A stretch of 44,309 bases of DNA, from NCBI GenBank assembly GCA_029884165.1, contig JAOUIH010000023.1, forward strand, positions 1 to 44,309, written 5' to 3'. The position numbers were made by a program, and so were the translations under genes. This stretch comes from Gammaproteobacteria bacterium. Its GTDB lineage: Bacteria; Pseudomonadota; Gammaproteobacteria; Steroidobacterales; Woeseiaceae. The notes beneath the pieces were generated by a model. The model was not told the origin of the DNA. It saw only the letters and a list, made by a program, of their open reading frames with translations, and searched no databases. Within the stretch, counting starts at the first letter, position 1. Every line of letters begins with the position of its first letter. This document shows, in pieces, positions 19,007 to 26,216 of this stretch.

Positions 19007-19812
19007 ACGTGGTTTGCATCGGCGATTGCGGCGTGGATCGCTACGAACCGGACGGCAGCGACCTTGCTGGCGGCATATCGCTCAACGTCGCGCTGCGCGC
19101 GCGCGATGCCTTCGACCCGGGCGTCCGCATACACCTGGTGGCGCCACTCGGCCGCGACGGGGAGGCGAAAGTCGTCCTTGCCCGCCTGCAGGGAGTCGAC
19201 GTCGACCAGCACTTCACATGGCTGGAGGGCCGTACGCCGGTGCAGCACATCCGCATCGAACCGGACGGCGAACGCGTATTCACGCGTTATGAGGAGGGCG
19301 TGCTGCGCGACTACCGTGTCGACCCTGATGGCGCGGGCCTGATCGGCAAGGCCGACCTCGTCGTCGCGCCGGTTTTCGAGCAGAACCGCGGCATGTTCGA
19401 GTCTGTAATGGCCATCGAGACGACAGGCTGGCGCGCGGTTGATTTTGCGGACTTCTCCGAGCGGCCCGATTTCGACCTGTTGCTGTGCTACGCGCCGCGC
19501 ATCGATATCGGCTTTTTCGGATTGCAGCAATCGCAGACCGAGCTGATCGACGCGCTCTCCCTGCTCGCGAACGAGACCGGCATGCTGACCGTCGTTACTA
19601 CCGGCTCCGCCGGCAGCCGGGCCTTCCTGCGCGGCGAGACATACACATGCGAGGCCGAAAGGGTTCCACGGGTCGTGGACACGACCGGTGCGGGCGATGC
19701 TTTCGCGGCGGCATTCCTGGCCGCCTGGCTGCGGCGGCAGGACGTCGACGGCGCACTCCGGGCCGGCGCGGCCCTGGCGGCGCTCGCCATACGGCAACGC
19801 GGCGCGAACTGA
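19003..19812 (+). CDS. PfkB/ribokinase family sugar kinase, FrlD-like
   Basis: 269 residues from a GTG at 19003 that overlaps the BtpA stop; an upstream in-frame ATG at 18904 lies inside the previous gene. The N-terminus NVVCIGDCGVDRYEPDGSDLAGG has the substrate-site Gly-Gly. The C-terminal DTTGAGDAFAAAFLAAWL carries the GAGD anion hole and catalytic Asp. Weak resemblance to fructoselysine 6-kinase suggests a glycated or nucleoside-like substrate, but that is inference. It forms a transport-phosphorylation-conversion set with the permease and BtpA proteins. Confidence 0.9.
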   Translation: MNVVCIGDCGVDRYEPDGSDLAGGISLNVALRARDAFDPGVRIHLVAPLGRDGEAKVVLARLQGVDVDQHFTWLEGRTPVQHIRIEPDGERVFTRYEEGVLRDYRVDPDGAGLIGKADLVVAPVFEQNRGMFESVMAIETTGWRAVDFADFSERPDFDLLLCYAPRIDIGFFGLQQSQTELIDALSLLANETGMLTVVTTGSAGSRAFLRGETYTCEAERVPRVVDTTGAGDAFAAAFLAAWLRRQDVDGALRAGAALAALAIRQRGAN

Positions 19813-19813
19813 T

Positions 19814-20452
19814 TCAGAGATCGAGGACTGCCAGTTCCGCAGGCTTTGCGAGGAAGCGTGTGCAGCCGGCGGCCGACAACTCCTGCCGCGCCCCGTAGCC
19901 CCAGAGTACGCCCGCGCAGGCGATGCCGTTCGCTTGCGCGCCTTCCGCGTCATGGTAGCGATCGCCGACCATGATCGTCTCGCGCGGTTCGAGGCCTTCC
20001 GCTTCGAGTACGTGCGCGATCAGCGCTGCCTTGTCGGCGCGTCGGCCGTCGAGCTCCGAGCCCCAGACCGCTGCGAGGTGCCGATCCAGCCCGAAATGCT
20101 CCGCGATGCGCGTTGCGGAGACCCTGGGTTTGGAAGTCGCAATGATCATCCGGACCCCCCTGGCGCCCTGCGCCTCCAGTGCCGCGTGTATTCCTGCGTA
20201 GACCTCGCTCTCGTACATGCCCCGGGCGGCGTAATATTCGCGGTAGATGTCCACGGCCTGCCGCACCAGAGTTTCGCTGTCGGTACCTAGCAGGTTCCGA
20301 AACCAGGCATACAGCGACATGCCGATGTGGCGGGCGAGTTCCGCCTCGTCGACCGGGTCGTAGCCGAGCCGATCGAGCGCGTGGGATATGGCGCGCACGA
20401 TGCCCGGCCTGGAGTCGGTCAGCGTGCCATCGAGGTCTAGGAGCAGGTTCAT
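19814..20452 (-). CDS. HAD-family phosphatase, phosphoglycolate phosphatase-like
   Basis: 212 residues. Motif I is LLLDLDGTLTDSRPG (nucleophile Asp), motif II IIATSKP, motif III a Lys in RRADKAALI and motif IV IMVGDRYHDAEGAQANG. A helical cap lies at residues about 15-85. It is like Gph/PpaX members that dephosphorylate 2-phosphoglycolate or pyrophosphate, but HAD specificity cannot be read. Convergent with the PfkB kinase gene (1 nt apart), so probably not in that operon. Confidence 0.92.
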   Translation of the reverse strand: MNLLLDLDGTLTDSRPGIVRAISHALDRLGYDPVDEAELARHIGMSLYAWFRNLLGTDSETLVRQAVDIYREYYAARGMYESEVYAGIHAALEAQGARGVRMIIATSKPRVSATRIAEHFGLDRHLAAVWGSELDGRRADKAALIAHVLEAEGLEPRETIMVGDRYHDAEGAQANGIACAGVLWGYGARQELSAAGCTRFLAKPAELAVLDL

Positions 20453-20683
20453 CAGATCCCGGTATTATAGAGGCCGGACGGTCGCCTGCGGGCTTTGTGC
20501 CCCGTTATGCACCCGGCCATGGAGACGGTGCGCAGGGTACTCGTGCGCAGCTTGCCGGGGAATTCGCGACGCGTGCCCGCTGCTGTCATGCAGGCGGCGG
20601 CCGATGGCCGCGTGGCGCGTGTCCGTTAACGATCCGGCGGCCTGCGTCGAGGCCGGGATCCTTGATGCCGTAACAGGGGATTA

Positions 20684-21211
20684 ATGGCTTTGTTCAGCAG
20701 GAAACTGGATGAGTGGGCCCAGATCGCAGAGATCGTCGCGGCTTTCTCGGTCGTGGTCTCGCTCGTTTTCGTCGGATTGCAGGTACGCCAGAACACGACA
20801 GCCGTACGATCTTCGGCGGCGCAGGCGATACATGAAAATTACGCTGCGTGGTACCTCGCGACTGAGGGCGACCCGGCTCTGCTGGCTATCTCGATTCGCG
20901 GCATGCGCGACTATGCGTCGCTCAGCGACATCGAGCGCGCACAGTTCATTGCCCAGTTCATGGCGTTCTGCTCCTACACGCAGAATGCCTATTACAAATG
21001 GAAAGAGGGCTCCCTGGCGCCCGAGCTCTGGCGTGGCTGGGAATACACGTCGATGAACTTTTTCTCCACTGACGGAGGAAAAGCGTTCTGGTCGGAACGC
21101 GCCTACCTGTTCAGCGACGACTTCCGGGCCTACATCGAGGGCGACATCATGCTCCGGCCGCCGCACCCCGACGCGAAGCCGTGGGGCGCTTACAGGATCG
21201 GGGAGCAGTAG
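20684..21211 (+). CDS. Membrane-anchored protein of unknown function
   Basis: 175 residues. A short amphipathic start (MALFSRKLDEWAQIAEI) leads to one membrane helix (VAAFSVVVSLVFVGLQV, residues about 18-34). A mostly helical, Trp/Tyr-rich domain follows (FCSYTQNAYYKWKEGSLAPELW, GWEYTSMNFFSTDGGKAFW, a run ending in WSERAYLF). I know this pattern from uncharacterised proteins of marine proteobacteria but cannot name a function. A GGGG site precedes the ATG. It stands alone, about 230 bp after the HAD gene start. Confidence 0.82.
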   Translation: MALFSRKLDEWAQIAEIVAAFSVVVSLVFVGLQVRQNTTAVRSSAAQAIHENYAAWYLATEGDPALLAISIRGMRDYASLSDIERAQFIAQFMAFCSYTQNAYYKWKEGSLAPELWRGWEYTSMNFFSTDGGKAFWSERAYLFSDDFRAYIEGDIMLRPPHPDAKPWGAYRIGEQ

Positions 21212-21286
21212 TGCCGCGGTTGCGCGCCTGGCCCCGGCGGCGCGACCGGGCGCAGGCGAGGGTTGCTTGCACGGAGCCTCGATTGT

Positions 21287-21832
21287 ATGTCTGAAAAATT
21301 TCGTATACGCCCGGCGACCGAGGCAGATGCGCCCGCCCTGCTTGCGGTCTATGCGCCTTTTGTCGAGGACACGGTCGTCTCCTTCGAGGACGAGGTGCCG
21401 TCCCTCGAGGACTTTGCGGGTCGTATCCGCAAATCGCTCAGCCGCTGGCAGTGGCTGGTCGCCGAAGCGGGTAACGAGGTCGCCGGCTATGCCTACGGCG
21501 GACCCTTCCACCAGCGCGCCGGTTACCGCTGGTCGGTCGAGGTCTCGGTCTACCTGGACCCGCGCTTTCACCGGCGCGGCATCGGCCGGGCGCTCTACGA
21601 GCGGCTGCTCGCCGAGCTGACGGACATGGGTTACTGCATGGCCTACGCCGGCGTCACGCTGCCCAATGACGCGAGCGTGGCGCTGCACCGCGAGTTCGGT
21701 TTCGAGTGGGTCGGCACCTACCGCAGGGCTGGCCGCAAGTTCGGCGCCTGGCACGACGTGGGCTGGATGCAGCTCGAGCTTCGCGACCTGCCGCTGCGGT
21801 CACGAGGGAGACCCGGCGTATGCGACGCGTAA
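21287..21832 (+). CDS. GNAT acetyltransferase, phosphinothricin acetyltransferase-like
   Basis: 181 residues. FRIRPATEADAPALLAVYAP opens the domain, then PFHQRAGYRWSVEVSVYLDP and HRRGIGRALYERLLAEL (acetyl-CoA pyrophosphate loop RRGIGRA). The ending FEWVGTYRRAGRKFGAWHDV is typical of the Pat/bar and methionine-sulfoximine acetyltransferase group. It acetylates the amine of small amino-acid-like toxins or amino acids in known members. The 3' end overlaps the next gene by 13 nt. Confidence 0.92.
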   Translation: MSEKFRIRPATEADAPALLAVYAPFVEDTVVSFEDEVPSLEDFAGRIRKSLSRWQWLVAEAGNEVAGYAYGGPFHQRAGYRWSVEVSVYLDPRFHRRGIGRALYERLLAELTDMGYCMAYAGVTLPNDASVALHREFGFEWVGTYRRAGRKFGAWHDVGWMQLELRDLPLRSRGRPGVCDA

Positions 21833-22365
21833 TTCTGTCCGCTGCGATGAGCCTCGACGGCTACATCGCTGGCCCCGACGGCGAAATCGACTGGATCGTG
21901 ATGGACCCGGACATGGATTTCGGCGCCCTGATGGCGCGCTTCGATACCGTGCTCATGGGGCGTCGCAGCTACGAGCATTCGCTTGAGCAGGGCCAGGCCG
22001 GCATGCCCGGGATGCGGACAGTCGTGATCTCACGCACGCTCCGTCCGGCGGACTCCCCGGGCATCACGGTTTCGGCCGATCCCGCCGCGACGATCGCCGG
22101 GTTGAAATCGGAGCGAGGCAAGGACATCTGGTTGTTCGGCGGCGCAAGCCTCTTCGCGAGCCTGCTCGAGGGCCGCCTGGTCGATGCGCTGGAGCTCGCC
22201 GTCATCCCCGTGTTGCTGGGAGCCGGCCTCGGCCTCTGTCCCGGCCTGGCCGGCCCGGCGCGGCTGCAGCTCGTCGGCCACCGGGTCTACGAGAAGACCG
22301 GGACCGTAACGCTTGAATTCGTGCCCGGGGCCCCTCGACGCGGCTCCGACGGAGTCGTGCAGTAA
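21820..22365 (+). CDS. Dihydrofolate reductase-like / RibD C-terminal domain protein
   Basis: 181 residues from the ATG at 21820, with GAGGGAG at 21804-21810 as ribosome site. An upstream frame to 21706 is inside the previous gene. Motifs are ILSAAMSLDGYIAGPDGEIDW, TVLMGRRSYEH, DIWLFGGASLFASLLE and ELAVIPVLLGAG, as in YyaP/YwjB-type reductases. It is not the housekeeping FolA type, and its substrate is unknown. Overlap with the GNAT gene suggests a shared message. Confidence 0.9.
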   Translation: MRRVILSAAMSLDGYIAGPDGEIDWIVMDPDMDFGALMARFDTVLMGRRSYEHSLEQGQAGMPGMRTVVISRTLRPADSPGITVSADPAATIAGLKSERGKDIWLFGGASLFASLLEGRLVDALELAVIPVLLGAGLGLCPGLAGPARLQLVGHRVYEKTGTVTLEFVPGAPRRGSDGVVQ

Positions 22366-22379
22366 TCCGTGCGTACCGG

Positions 22380-22670
22380 GTGATCGAGGAAGACGAGACG
22401 GCCGTCGTCTACCAGTACAACGCGGCCTGCGGCATCTGGTTCTACCCCGCCGCCCTGCTGTTGCTCGTTGCCGTGTCGTTCGACATCGGCTGGCCGACCC
22501 GGGTGAGCGCGGCCCCGCTCGCGCCCTGCATGCTGGTCGTCCACGTCCCCGCGCTTGTCGATGCGCGGCGGATCCGGGCGGCCATGGGCGGCGGCGGCGT
22601 GCAGATATCGGGACGTCGCTATTCGTTTTCGAACCCGCTCAGGATCCGGGTGCGGAAAGAGGCGCCCTGA
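22380..22670 (+). CDS. Small two-helix membrane protein, unknown function
   Basis: 96 residues from a GTG at 22380, 14 nt after the DHFR-like gene. A polar start (MIEEDETAVVYQYN) leads to a hydrophobic stretch (CGIWFYPAALLLLVAVSFDIGW), then a second moderate one (PLAPCMLVVHVPALVDA) and a basic tail ending in NPLRIRVRKEAP. Not recognised. The reading is supported by hydrophobic patterning and close spacing only. Confidence 0.5.
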   Translation: MIEEDETAVVYQYNAACGIWFYPAALLLLVAVSFDIGWPTRVSAAPLAPCMLVVHVPALVDARRIRAAMGGGGVQISGRRYSFSNPLRIRVRKEAP

Positions 22671-22715
22671 CGCCGGCAAGCAGCGGTCCGCCGGCACGAC
22701 GCTCTCGCGTCACGG

Positions 22716-22724
22716 TGCTATAAA
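22716..22724 (+). promoter_or_regulatory. Extended -10 promoter for the AHSA1-like gene
   Basis: TG at 22716-22717, one base, then TATAAA at 22719-22724. The expected start near 22731 leaves a leader of about 135 nt. No clear -35. Confidence 0.4.
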
Positions 22725-22865
22725 TGTGGCCGGCGCGCAATTAGCGGATACCACGTATGGGGCCCGCAGTCCTGCGACGGCAGTATGGGATGGTTCCGAC
22801 GGCCCTTCCGGCTACGGAGTCCGGGGCCCGACGCACGACCGTGGACGTGGCAAGGAGGTTTGAGC

Positions 22866-23321
22866 ATGACAATCCACCCCGACCTGTCGATGGGTCGCTA
22901 TCGACTGACCGTCGAGCGGAACATGTCCGCCGACGCGCACACGCTGTACGAAGCGTGGACAAGCCGGCTCGATAGCTGGCTCGCCGAACCTGGAACGGTC
23001 CTGATGCAGCCCGAGACCGATCGCCCGTTCTTCTTCGAGACGCGTTTCGACGAGCGGCGGCACCCGCATTACGGACGCTTCCTGACCCTGGTACCGGACA
23101 GGCTGATAAAGCTCACCTGGGTGACGGGCAGTGCGGGCACCAAAGGCGCTGAGACCGTCATCACGATCGAACTCAATCCTCACCGGGGCGGGACCCACCT
23201 GAAGCTGACGCAGGGAGGGTTCTGCGACGAAGAGTCGCGCAACGCGCACGAACTTGCCTGGCCCAAGGTGCTCGAGCACCTGGACAGGTGCATGGCGTCG
23301 AAGCAGCAGGCGAGTGCCTGA
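22866..23321 (+). CDS. SRPBCC / AHSA1-like domain protein
   Basis: 151 residues. The ATG at 22866 follows a perfect AAGGAGG (22852-22858) by 7 nt, which settles the start over the upstream in-frame option at 22785. Typical START/Bet v1-like pattern: DAHTLYEAWTSRLDSWLAEP, HYGRFLTLVPDRLIKLTWVT, TVITIELNPHRGGTHLKLTQ and a C-terminal helix ELAWPKVLEHLDRCMA. The fold binds hydrophobic ligands; Aha1-type homologues activate Hsp90, but most bacterial members have no known role. Overlaps the following GNAT gene by 8 nt. Confidence 0.9.
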   Translation: MTIHPDLSMGRYRLTVERNMSADAHTLYEAWTSRLDSWLAEPGTVLMQPETDRPFFFETRFDERRHPHYGRFLTLVPDRLIKLTWVTGSAGTKGAETVITIELNPHRGGTHLKLTQGGFCDEESRNAHELAWPKVLEHLDRCMASKQQASA

Positions 23322-23787
23322 CAGGATCGAGATCGCGCCACCGGCGGCGCATCCCGAGTGCATCCTGACGCTGGCCCGGTGGTTCGAGGACGCCTGGCCC
23401 GCATGGTATGGCCCCGGCGGTCCGGGCAACGCCGTGCATGACCTCGAAGCTCGCTGCAGGCACTCCGGCTTGCCGTTCGCACTCGTTGCGCACTGCGGCG
23501 GCGAACTCGGCGGCACCGCGGCGCTGACGCCGACATCGATAGCCTCGCATGCGCAGCTCGGCCCCTGGCTGTCGGGCCTGCTGGTGGCAGTCGAATTCCG
23601 GCGCCGCGGCATCGCCGGGCACCTGGTCGCCGGGATCGAGGAAGCCGCGCGTGAACTCGGACACGGGGCGATTTTTACCGCAATCGGCAGCGGCCCGGAG
23701 ACGCCCAGGACGGCGCTGCTGCAGCGGCATTGGACCGCCACCGAAAGCACCGGTAACGGGCTCACGATCTATGTGAAGCCGCTCTGA
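23314..23787 (+). CDS. GNAT family N-acetyltransferase
   Basis: 157 residues from a GTG at 23314, just inside the end of the AHSA1-like gene. The N-terminal half has HPECILTLARWFEDAWPAW, then LVAHCGGELGGTAALT. The acetyl-CoA loop is VEFRRRGIAGHLVAGIEEAA, with Ala in place of the usual last Gly. GLTIYVKPL is the last strand. The substrate cannot be read. Start choice is fairly sure because the longer frame lies inside the upstream gene. Confidence 0.85.
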   Translation: MPDRIEIAPPAAHPECILTLARWFEDAWPAWYGPGGPGNAVHDLEARCRHSGLPFALVAHCGGELGGTAALTPTSIASHAQLGPWLSGLLVAVEFRRRGIAGHLVAGIEEAARELGHGAIFTAIGSGPETPRTALLQRHWTATESTGNGLTIYVKPL

Positions 23788-23838
23788 CGCGGCCGCAGCC
23801 TCAGTCCTCGGCGCGCAGCATCGGGCGAGCGGGCAGGT

Positions 23839-24531
23839 TCAGCTCTCGAGCGAGAACCGGTAGCCGCTGCCTCGAACGGTCTGCAGGTAGCTGTCGTAAC
23901 CGTAGGGTTCAAGCAAGCTGCGCAGCCTGCGGACGTGGACATCGACCGTACGGGCACCGACGTGCGCGTCGCGATCCCAGACGTGCATCAGCAGCTGGCG
24001 GCGGCTGAATACCCGGTCCTGGTTCGTCAGCAGGAAGTTCAGCAGGCGATATTCGCGGGGGGCGAGCGACAGGTAATTGCCGTCGACGATGACCCGGTGT
24101 CCGACGTTGTCGATGACGATGCCCCCGGCACGGATCGTGCCGTTCGCGTGCATGCTGGCCGGGCGCCGCAGGCAGGCACCCACTCGGGCCACCAGTTCCC
24201 GCATCGAGAACGGCTTGTCGATGAAGTCATCGGCACCATACTCGAAGGCGGCAACCACGTCGTCCGGCTCACCGCGGGCGGATGTCATCAGGACCCGGAC
24301 GGGCTTCGTTTCCTCGCTGCGCTTGATATCGGACAGGACCTCGAGCCCGGCGACGTCCGGCAGGGTCCACTCGAGCACCATCAGGTCGGGCCGCTGCCGC
24401 CGCAGAGCCTGCAGCGCCTTGCCGGCGCTATCGGTTTCGCTGACCTCGTGCCCAAGTTCACGCAGTTCCCGCGCGACCGCCTTGCGGGTTGCGCCGTCTG
24501 CGTCGACGACCATGATGGATGACAGGCTCAT
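23839..24531 (-). CDS. PhoB-like OmpR-family response regulator with Glu in place of the phosphoacceptor Asp
   Basis: 230 residues, aligning well with PhoB over the whole length. Receiver domain residues 1-120: VVDADG, then RPDLMVLEWTLPDVAGL, where residue 54 is Glu (codon 24370-24372) in place of the phosphorylated Asp, TSARGE (Thr/Ser switch) and DKPFS (conserved Lys106). Winged-helix DNA-binding domain: PREYRLLNFLLTNQDRVFSR, HVWDRDAHVGARTVDVHVRR and QTVRGSGYRF. The Glu may mimic phosphorylation, so activity could be independent of a kinase; no histidine kinase gene is adjacent. Divergent from the SYLF gene. The ribosome site and start codon lie in an inverted repeat (24530-24550). Confidence 0.93.
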   Translation of the reverse strand: MSLSSIMVVDADGATRKAVARELRELGHEVSETDSAGKALQALRRQRPDLMVLEWTLPDVAGLEVLSDIKRSEETKPVRVLMTSARGEPDDVVAAFEYGADDFIDKPFSMRELVARVGACLRRPASMHANGTIRAGGIVIDNVGHRVIVDGNYLSLAPREYRLLNFLLTNQDRVFSRRQLLMHVWDRDAHVGARTVDVHVRRLRSLLEPYGYDSYLQTVRGSGYRFSLES

Positions 24532-24550
24532 TATCCTTGTCTCGGATAAT
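24530..24550 (-). promoter_or_regulatory. Inverted repeat covering the ribosome site and start of the PhoB-like gene
   Basis: ATTATCC (24530-24536), spacer TTGTCTC, GGATAAT (24544-24550), a perfect 7-bp repeat. In the message it pairs the AAGGA ribosome site and the AT of the ATG with upstream bases. It could equally be an operator for a dimeric regulator. Confidence 0.5.
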
Positions 24551-24777
24551 CCGGGAGCCTGAGTGGAACACGCCTGTTTTACAGCAGGTTTACGCCCGCA
24601 TTTCAGATTTATTACGGCCGGGCGCCACCGGCCGGGTGGCGCGCCGCTGGCACCTGCGTTATCCCACGATTGGCCCACATGGACGGCTATGGGTTAGGAT
24701 TTGCGCCCCGGCACGGCCCGGGAGGGCCTGGACGGACCGTCGGGCCGGATTGCCTGAATGATCATCTGGAGAAGCAT

Positions 24778-25314
24778 ATGAAGCCGCGAAACCTGGTTAT
24801 CGCCCTGTGCGGGCTGGCCATCGCCACGACGGCGTGGGCCTGGGATCCCAAGGAAGTCGAGGAACTCGACGGCAAGGCTCAGGCGGCGACCGCCGAACTG
24901 CTGAAGAACGACGCGGGCATGCAGCGATTCTTCGACAGCGCCGTCGCCCACGTCGTCATCCCGACCGTCGGCAAGGCCGGCATCGGCATCGGGGGCGCGC
25001 GCGGCAAGGGCCTGCTGTACGAGAACGGAAAGCCCACGGCAATCGTCACGCTGACGCAGCTCACGGTCGGCTTCCAGTGGGGTGGCCAGGCCTACAGCGA
25101 GTTCATCTTCTTCAAGGACGATGTCGCTCTCGCCGACTTCAAGCGCGGCAACTACGAGCTCGGCGCGCAGGCGTCAGCGGTGGCCGTTACGATCGGCGCG
25201 TCCGCGGACGCCGATTACAGCGGCGGCGTCGCCATCTTCACCCAGGTCAAGGGTGGCCTGATGTACGAGGCCTCCGTCGGCGGACAGAAATTCAAGGTCG
25301 AGCCCGCCAACTGA
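24778..25314 (+). CDS. Exported SYLF-domain (YSC84-like) lipid-binding protein
   Basis: 178 residues from an ATG at 24778 behind TGGAGAAGC. The signal peptide is MKPRNLVIALCGLAIATTAW, with cleavage after AWA. The SYLF pattern follows: MQRFFDSAVAHVVIPTVGKA, then GIGGARGKGLLYENGKP, LTVGFQWGGQAYSEFIFF and a last section TIGASADADYSGGVAIFTQVKGG. Eukaryotic SYLF proteins bind phosphoinositides; bacterial exported ones are common and uncharacterised. It precedes a Cys-rich exported protein gene by 48 nt. Confidence 0.92.
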   Translation: MKPRNLVIALCGLAIATTAWAWDPKEVEELDGKAQAATAELLKNDAGMQRFFDSAVAHVVIPTVGKAGIGIGGARGKGLLYENGKPTAIVTLTQLTVGFQWGGQAYSEFIFFKDDVALADFKRGNYELGAQASAVAVTIGASADADYSGGVAIFTQVKGGLMYEASVGGQKFKVEPAN

Positions 25315-25362
25315 CGGCTGGTAACGTGCAGCTCAATTTTTTTCCGCAAAAGGAAGACTGCT

Positions 25363-25767
25363 ATGAAACTCAGACAGACCGTGCCGGTGCTTGTAGCGCT
25401 GGTCCTGGCTGCGCCCGTCGGCATGGCGCAGGACAGCCTGGTGGATCACGTCATCAAGGCTTGCGAAGCCGATCTCGACCGGTACTGCAGCCAGGTCACG
25501 CCGGGCGAGGGCCGCATCCTGCACTGCATGGCCGCGCACGAGGACAAGATTTCCGGGCGCTGCCAGTACGCGTTCTACGAGGCCGCTTCGCTGCTGGAAC
25601 AGATGACCGTGGCCATCGCATATTTCGCGTCGTCCTGCGAGACGGAGATCGACACGCTGTGCGCGGACGTCGAAGCGGGTGAGGGCCGCATCCTCGCCTG
25701 CCTCGAGGAGAACGATGCCGAGGTCGGTGACACCTGCAGGCAGGCCATCTCCGACCTGGTCGAATAA
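25363..25767 (+). CDS. Exported cysteine-rich repeat protein (GLG1/CFR-like)
   Basis: 134 residues with signal peptide MKLRQTVPVLVALVLAAPVG ahead of MAQ. The mature part holds two copies of the Cys-rich GLG1 repeat: C-(3)-D-(2)-RYC, TPGEGRILHCMAAHEDKISG, RC; and CETEIDTLCADVEAGEGRIL, ACLEENDAEVGDTC. The paired Cys should form disulfides in the periplasm. AAGGA lies 8 nt before the ATG. The repeat was first named in an animal Golgi/FGF-binding protein; bacterial function is unknown. It is probably cotranscribed with the SYLF gene and ends at a strong hairpin. Confidence 0.85.
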   Translation: MKLRQTVPVLVALVLAAPVGMAQDSLVDHVIKACEADLDRYCSQVTPGEGRILHCMAAHEDKISGRCQYAFYEAASLLEQMTVAIAYFASSCETEIDTLCADVEAGEGRILACLEENDAEVGDTCRQAISDLVE

Positions 25768-25780
25768 TAAGGACGGTAAC

Positions 25781-25803
25781 AGGGCCCGGCACCGCCGGGC
25801 CCT
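25781..25803 (+). terminator. Perfect 10-bp GC hairpin after the Cys-rich gene
   Basis: AGGGCCCGGC (25781-25790), loop ACC, GCCGGGCCCT (25794-25803). No T run follows, so termination may be inefficient or factor-dependent. It lies 14 nt after the stop of the Cys-rich gene. Confidence 0.5.
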
Positions 25804-25831
25804 CAGCCTGGCCGCCTGGGGGCCATAGCCC

Positions 25832-26209
25832 ATGCACAAGAGCCGATTCAGCGGTTTCATCATCGATTGCAACGGAGACGACCTCGACGGCGCGGCGGCA
25901 TTCTGGAGCGCGGCGCTGGGCATGCCGACCGTCGCTTCCTTGCGCCCCGAGGACCGGGGCTACGTGCTGCTCGACTCGGGTGAGCGGGACCTCGACGTCG
26001 AGGTCCAGCAGGTCACACACGCCAGCGGCGTGCATCTCGATATCGAGACCGACGCGGTCGAAACCGAGGTGCGTCGACTCGAAGGCCTGGGCGCATCGCG
26101 AGTGCGCAAGGTTCGTGACTGGTACGTGATGCAGTCGCCCACCGGCCAGCGCTTCTGCGTCGTGCCGGCCCGTGATCCCGGCGGCGCCGGCTGGAACGAA
26201 TGGGTCTGA
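25832..26209 (+). CDS. VOC family protein (glyoxalase/bleomycin-resistance fold)
   Basis: 125 residues, one VOC module. FSGFIIDCNGDDLDGAAAFW opens the first beta-alpha unit, then SAALGMPTV, and DIETDAVETEVRRLEGLGAS with WYVMQSPTGQRFCVVPARDP as the second unit. Cytoplasmic, with no signal peptide. VGLDIET-type His is replaced by GVHLDIET, which supplies a His. The reaction is unknown. Convergent with the DUF1993 gene, 7 nt apart. Confidence 0.88.
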   Translation: MHKSRFSGFIIDCNGDDLDGAAAFWSAALGMPTVASLRPEDRGYVLLDSGERDLDVEVQQVTHASGVHLDIETDAVETEVRRLEGLGASRVRKVRDWYVMQSPTGQRFCVVPARDPGGAGWNEWV

Positions 26210-26216
26210 GTCGCGC

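Noticed and set aside
23839-24531. Naming the regulator phoB
   Set aside because: The phosphoacceptor Asp is Glu and there is no phoR, so it is called PhoB-like only.
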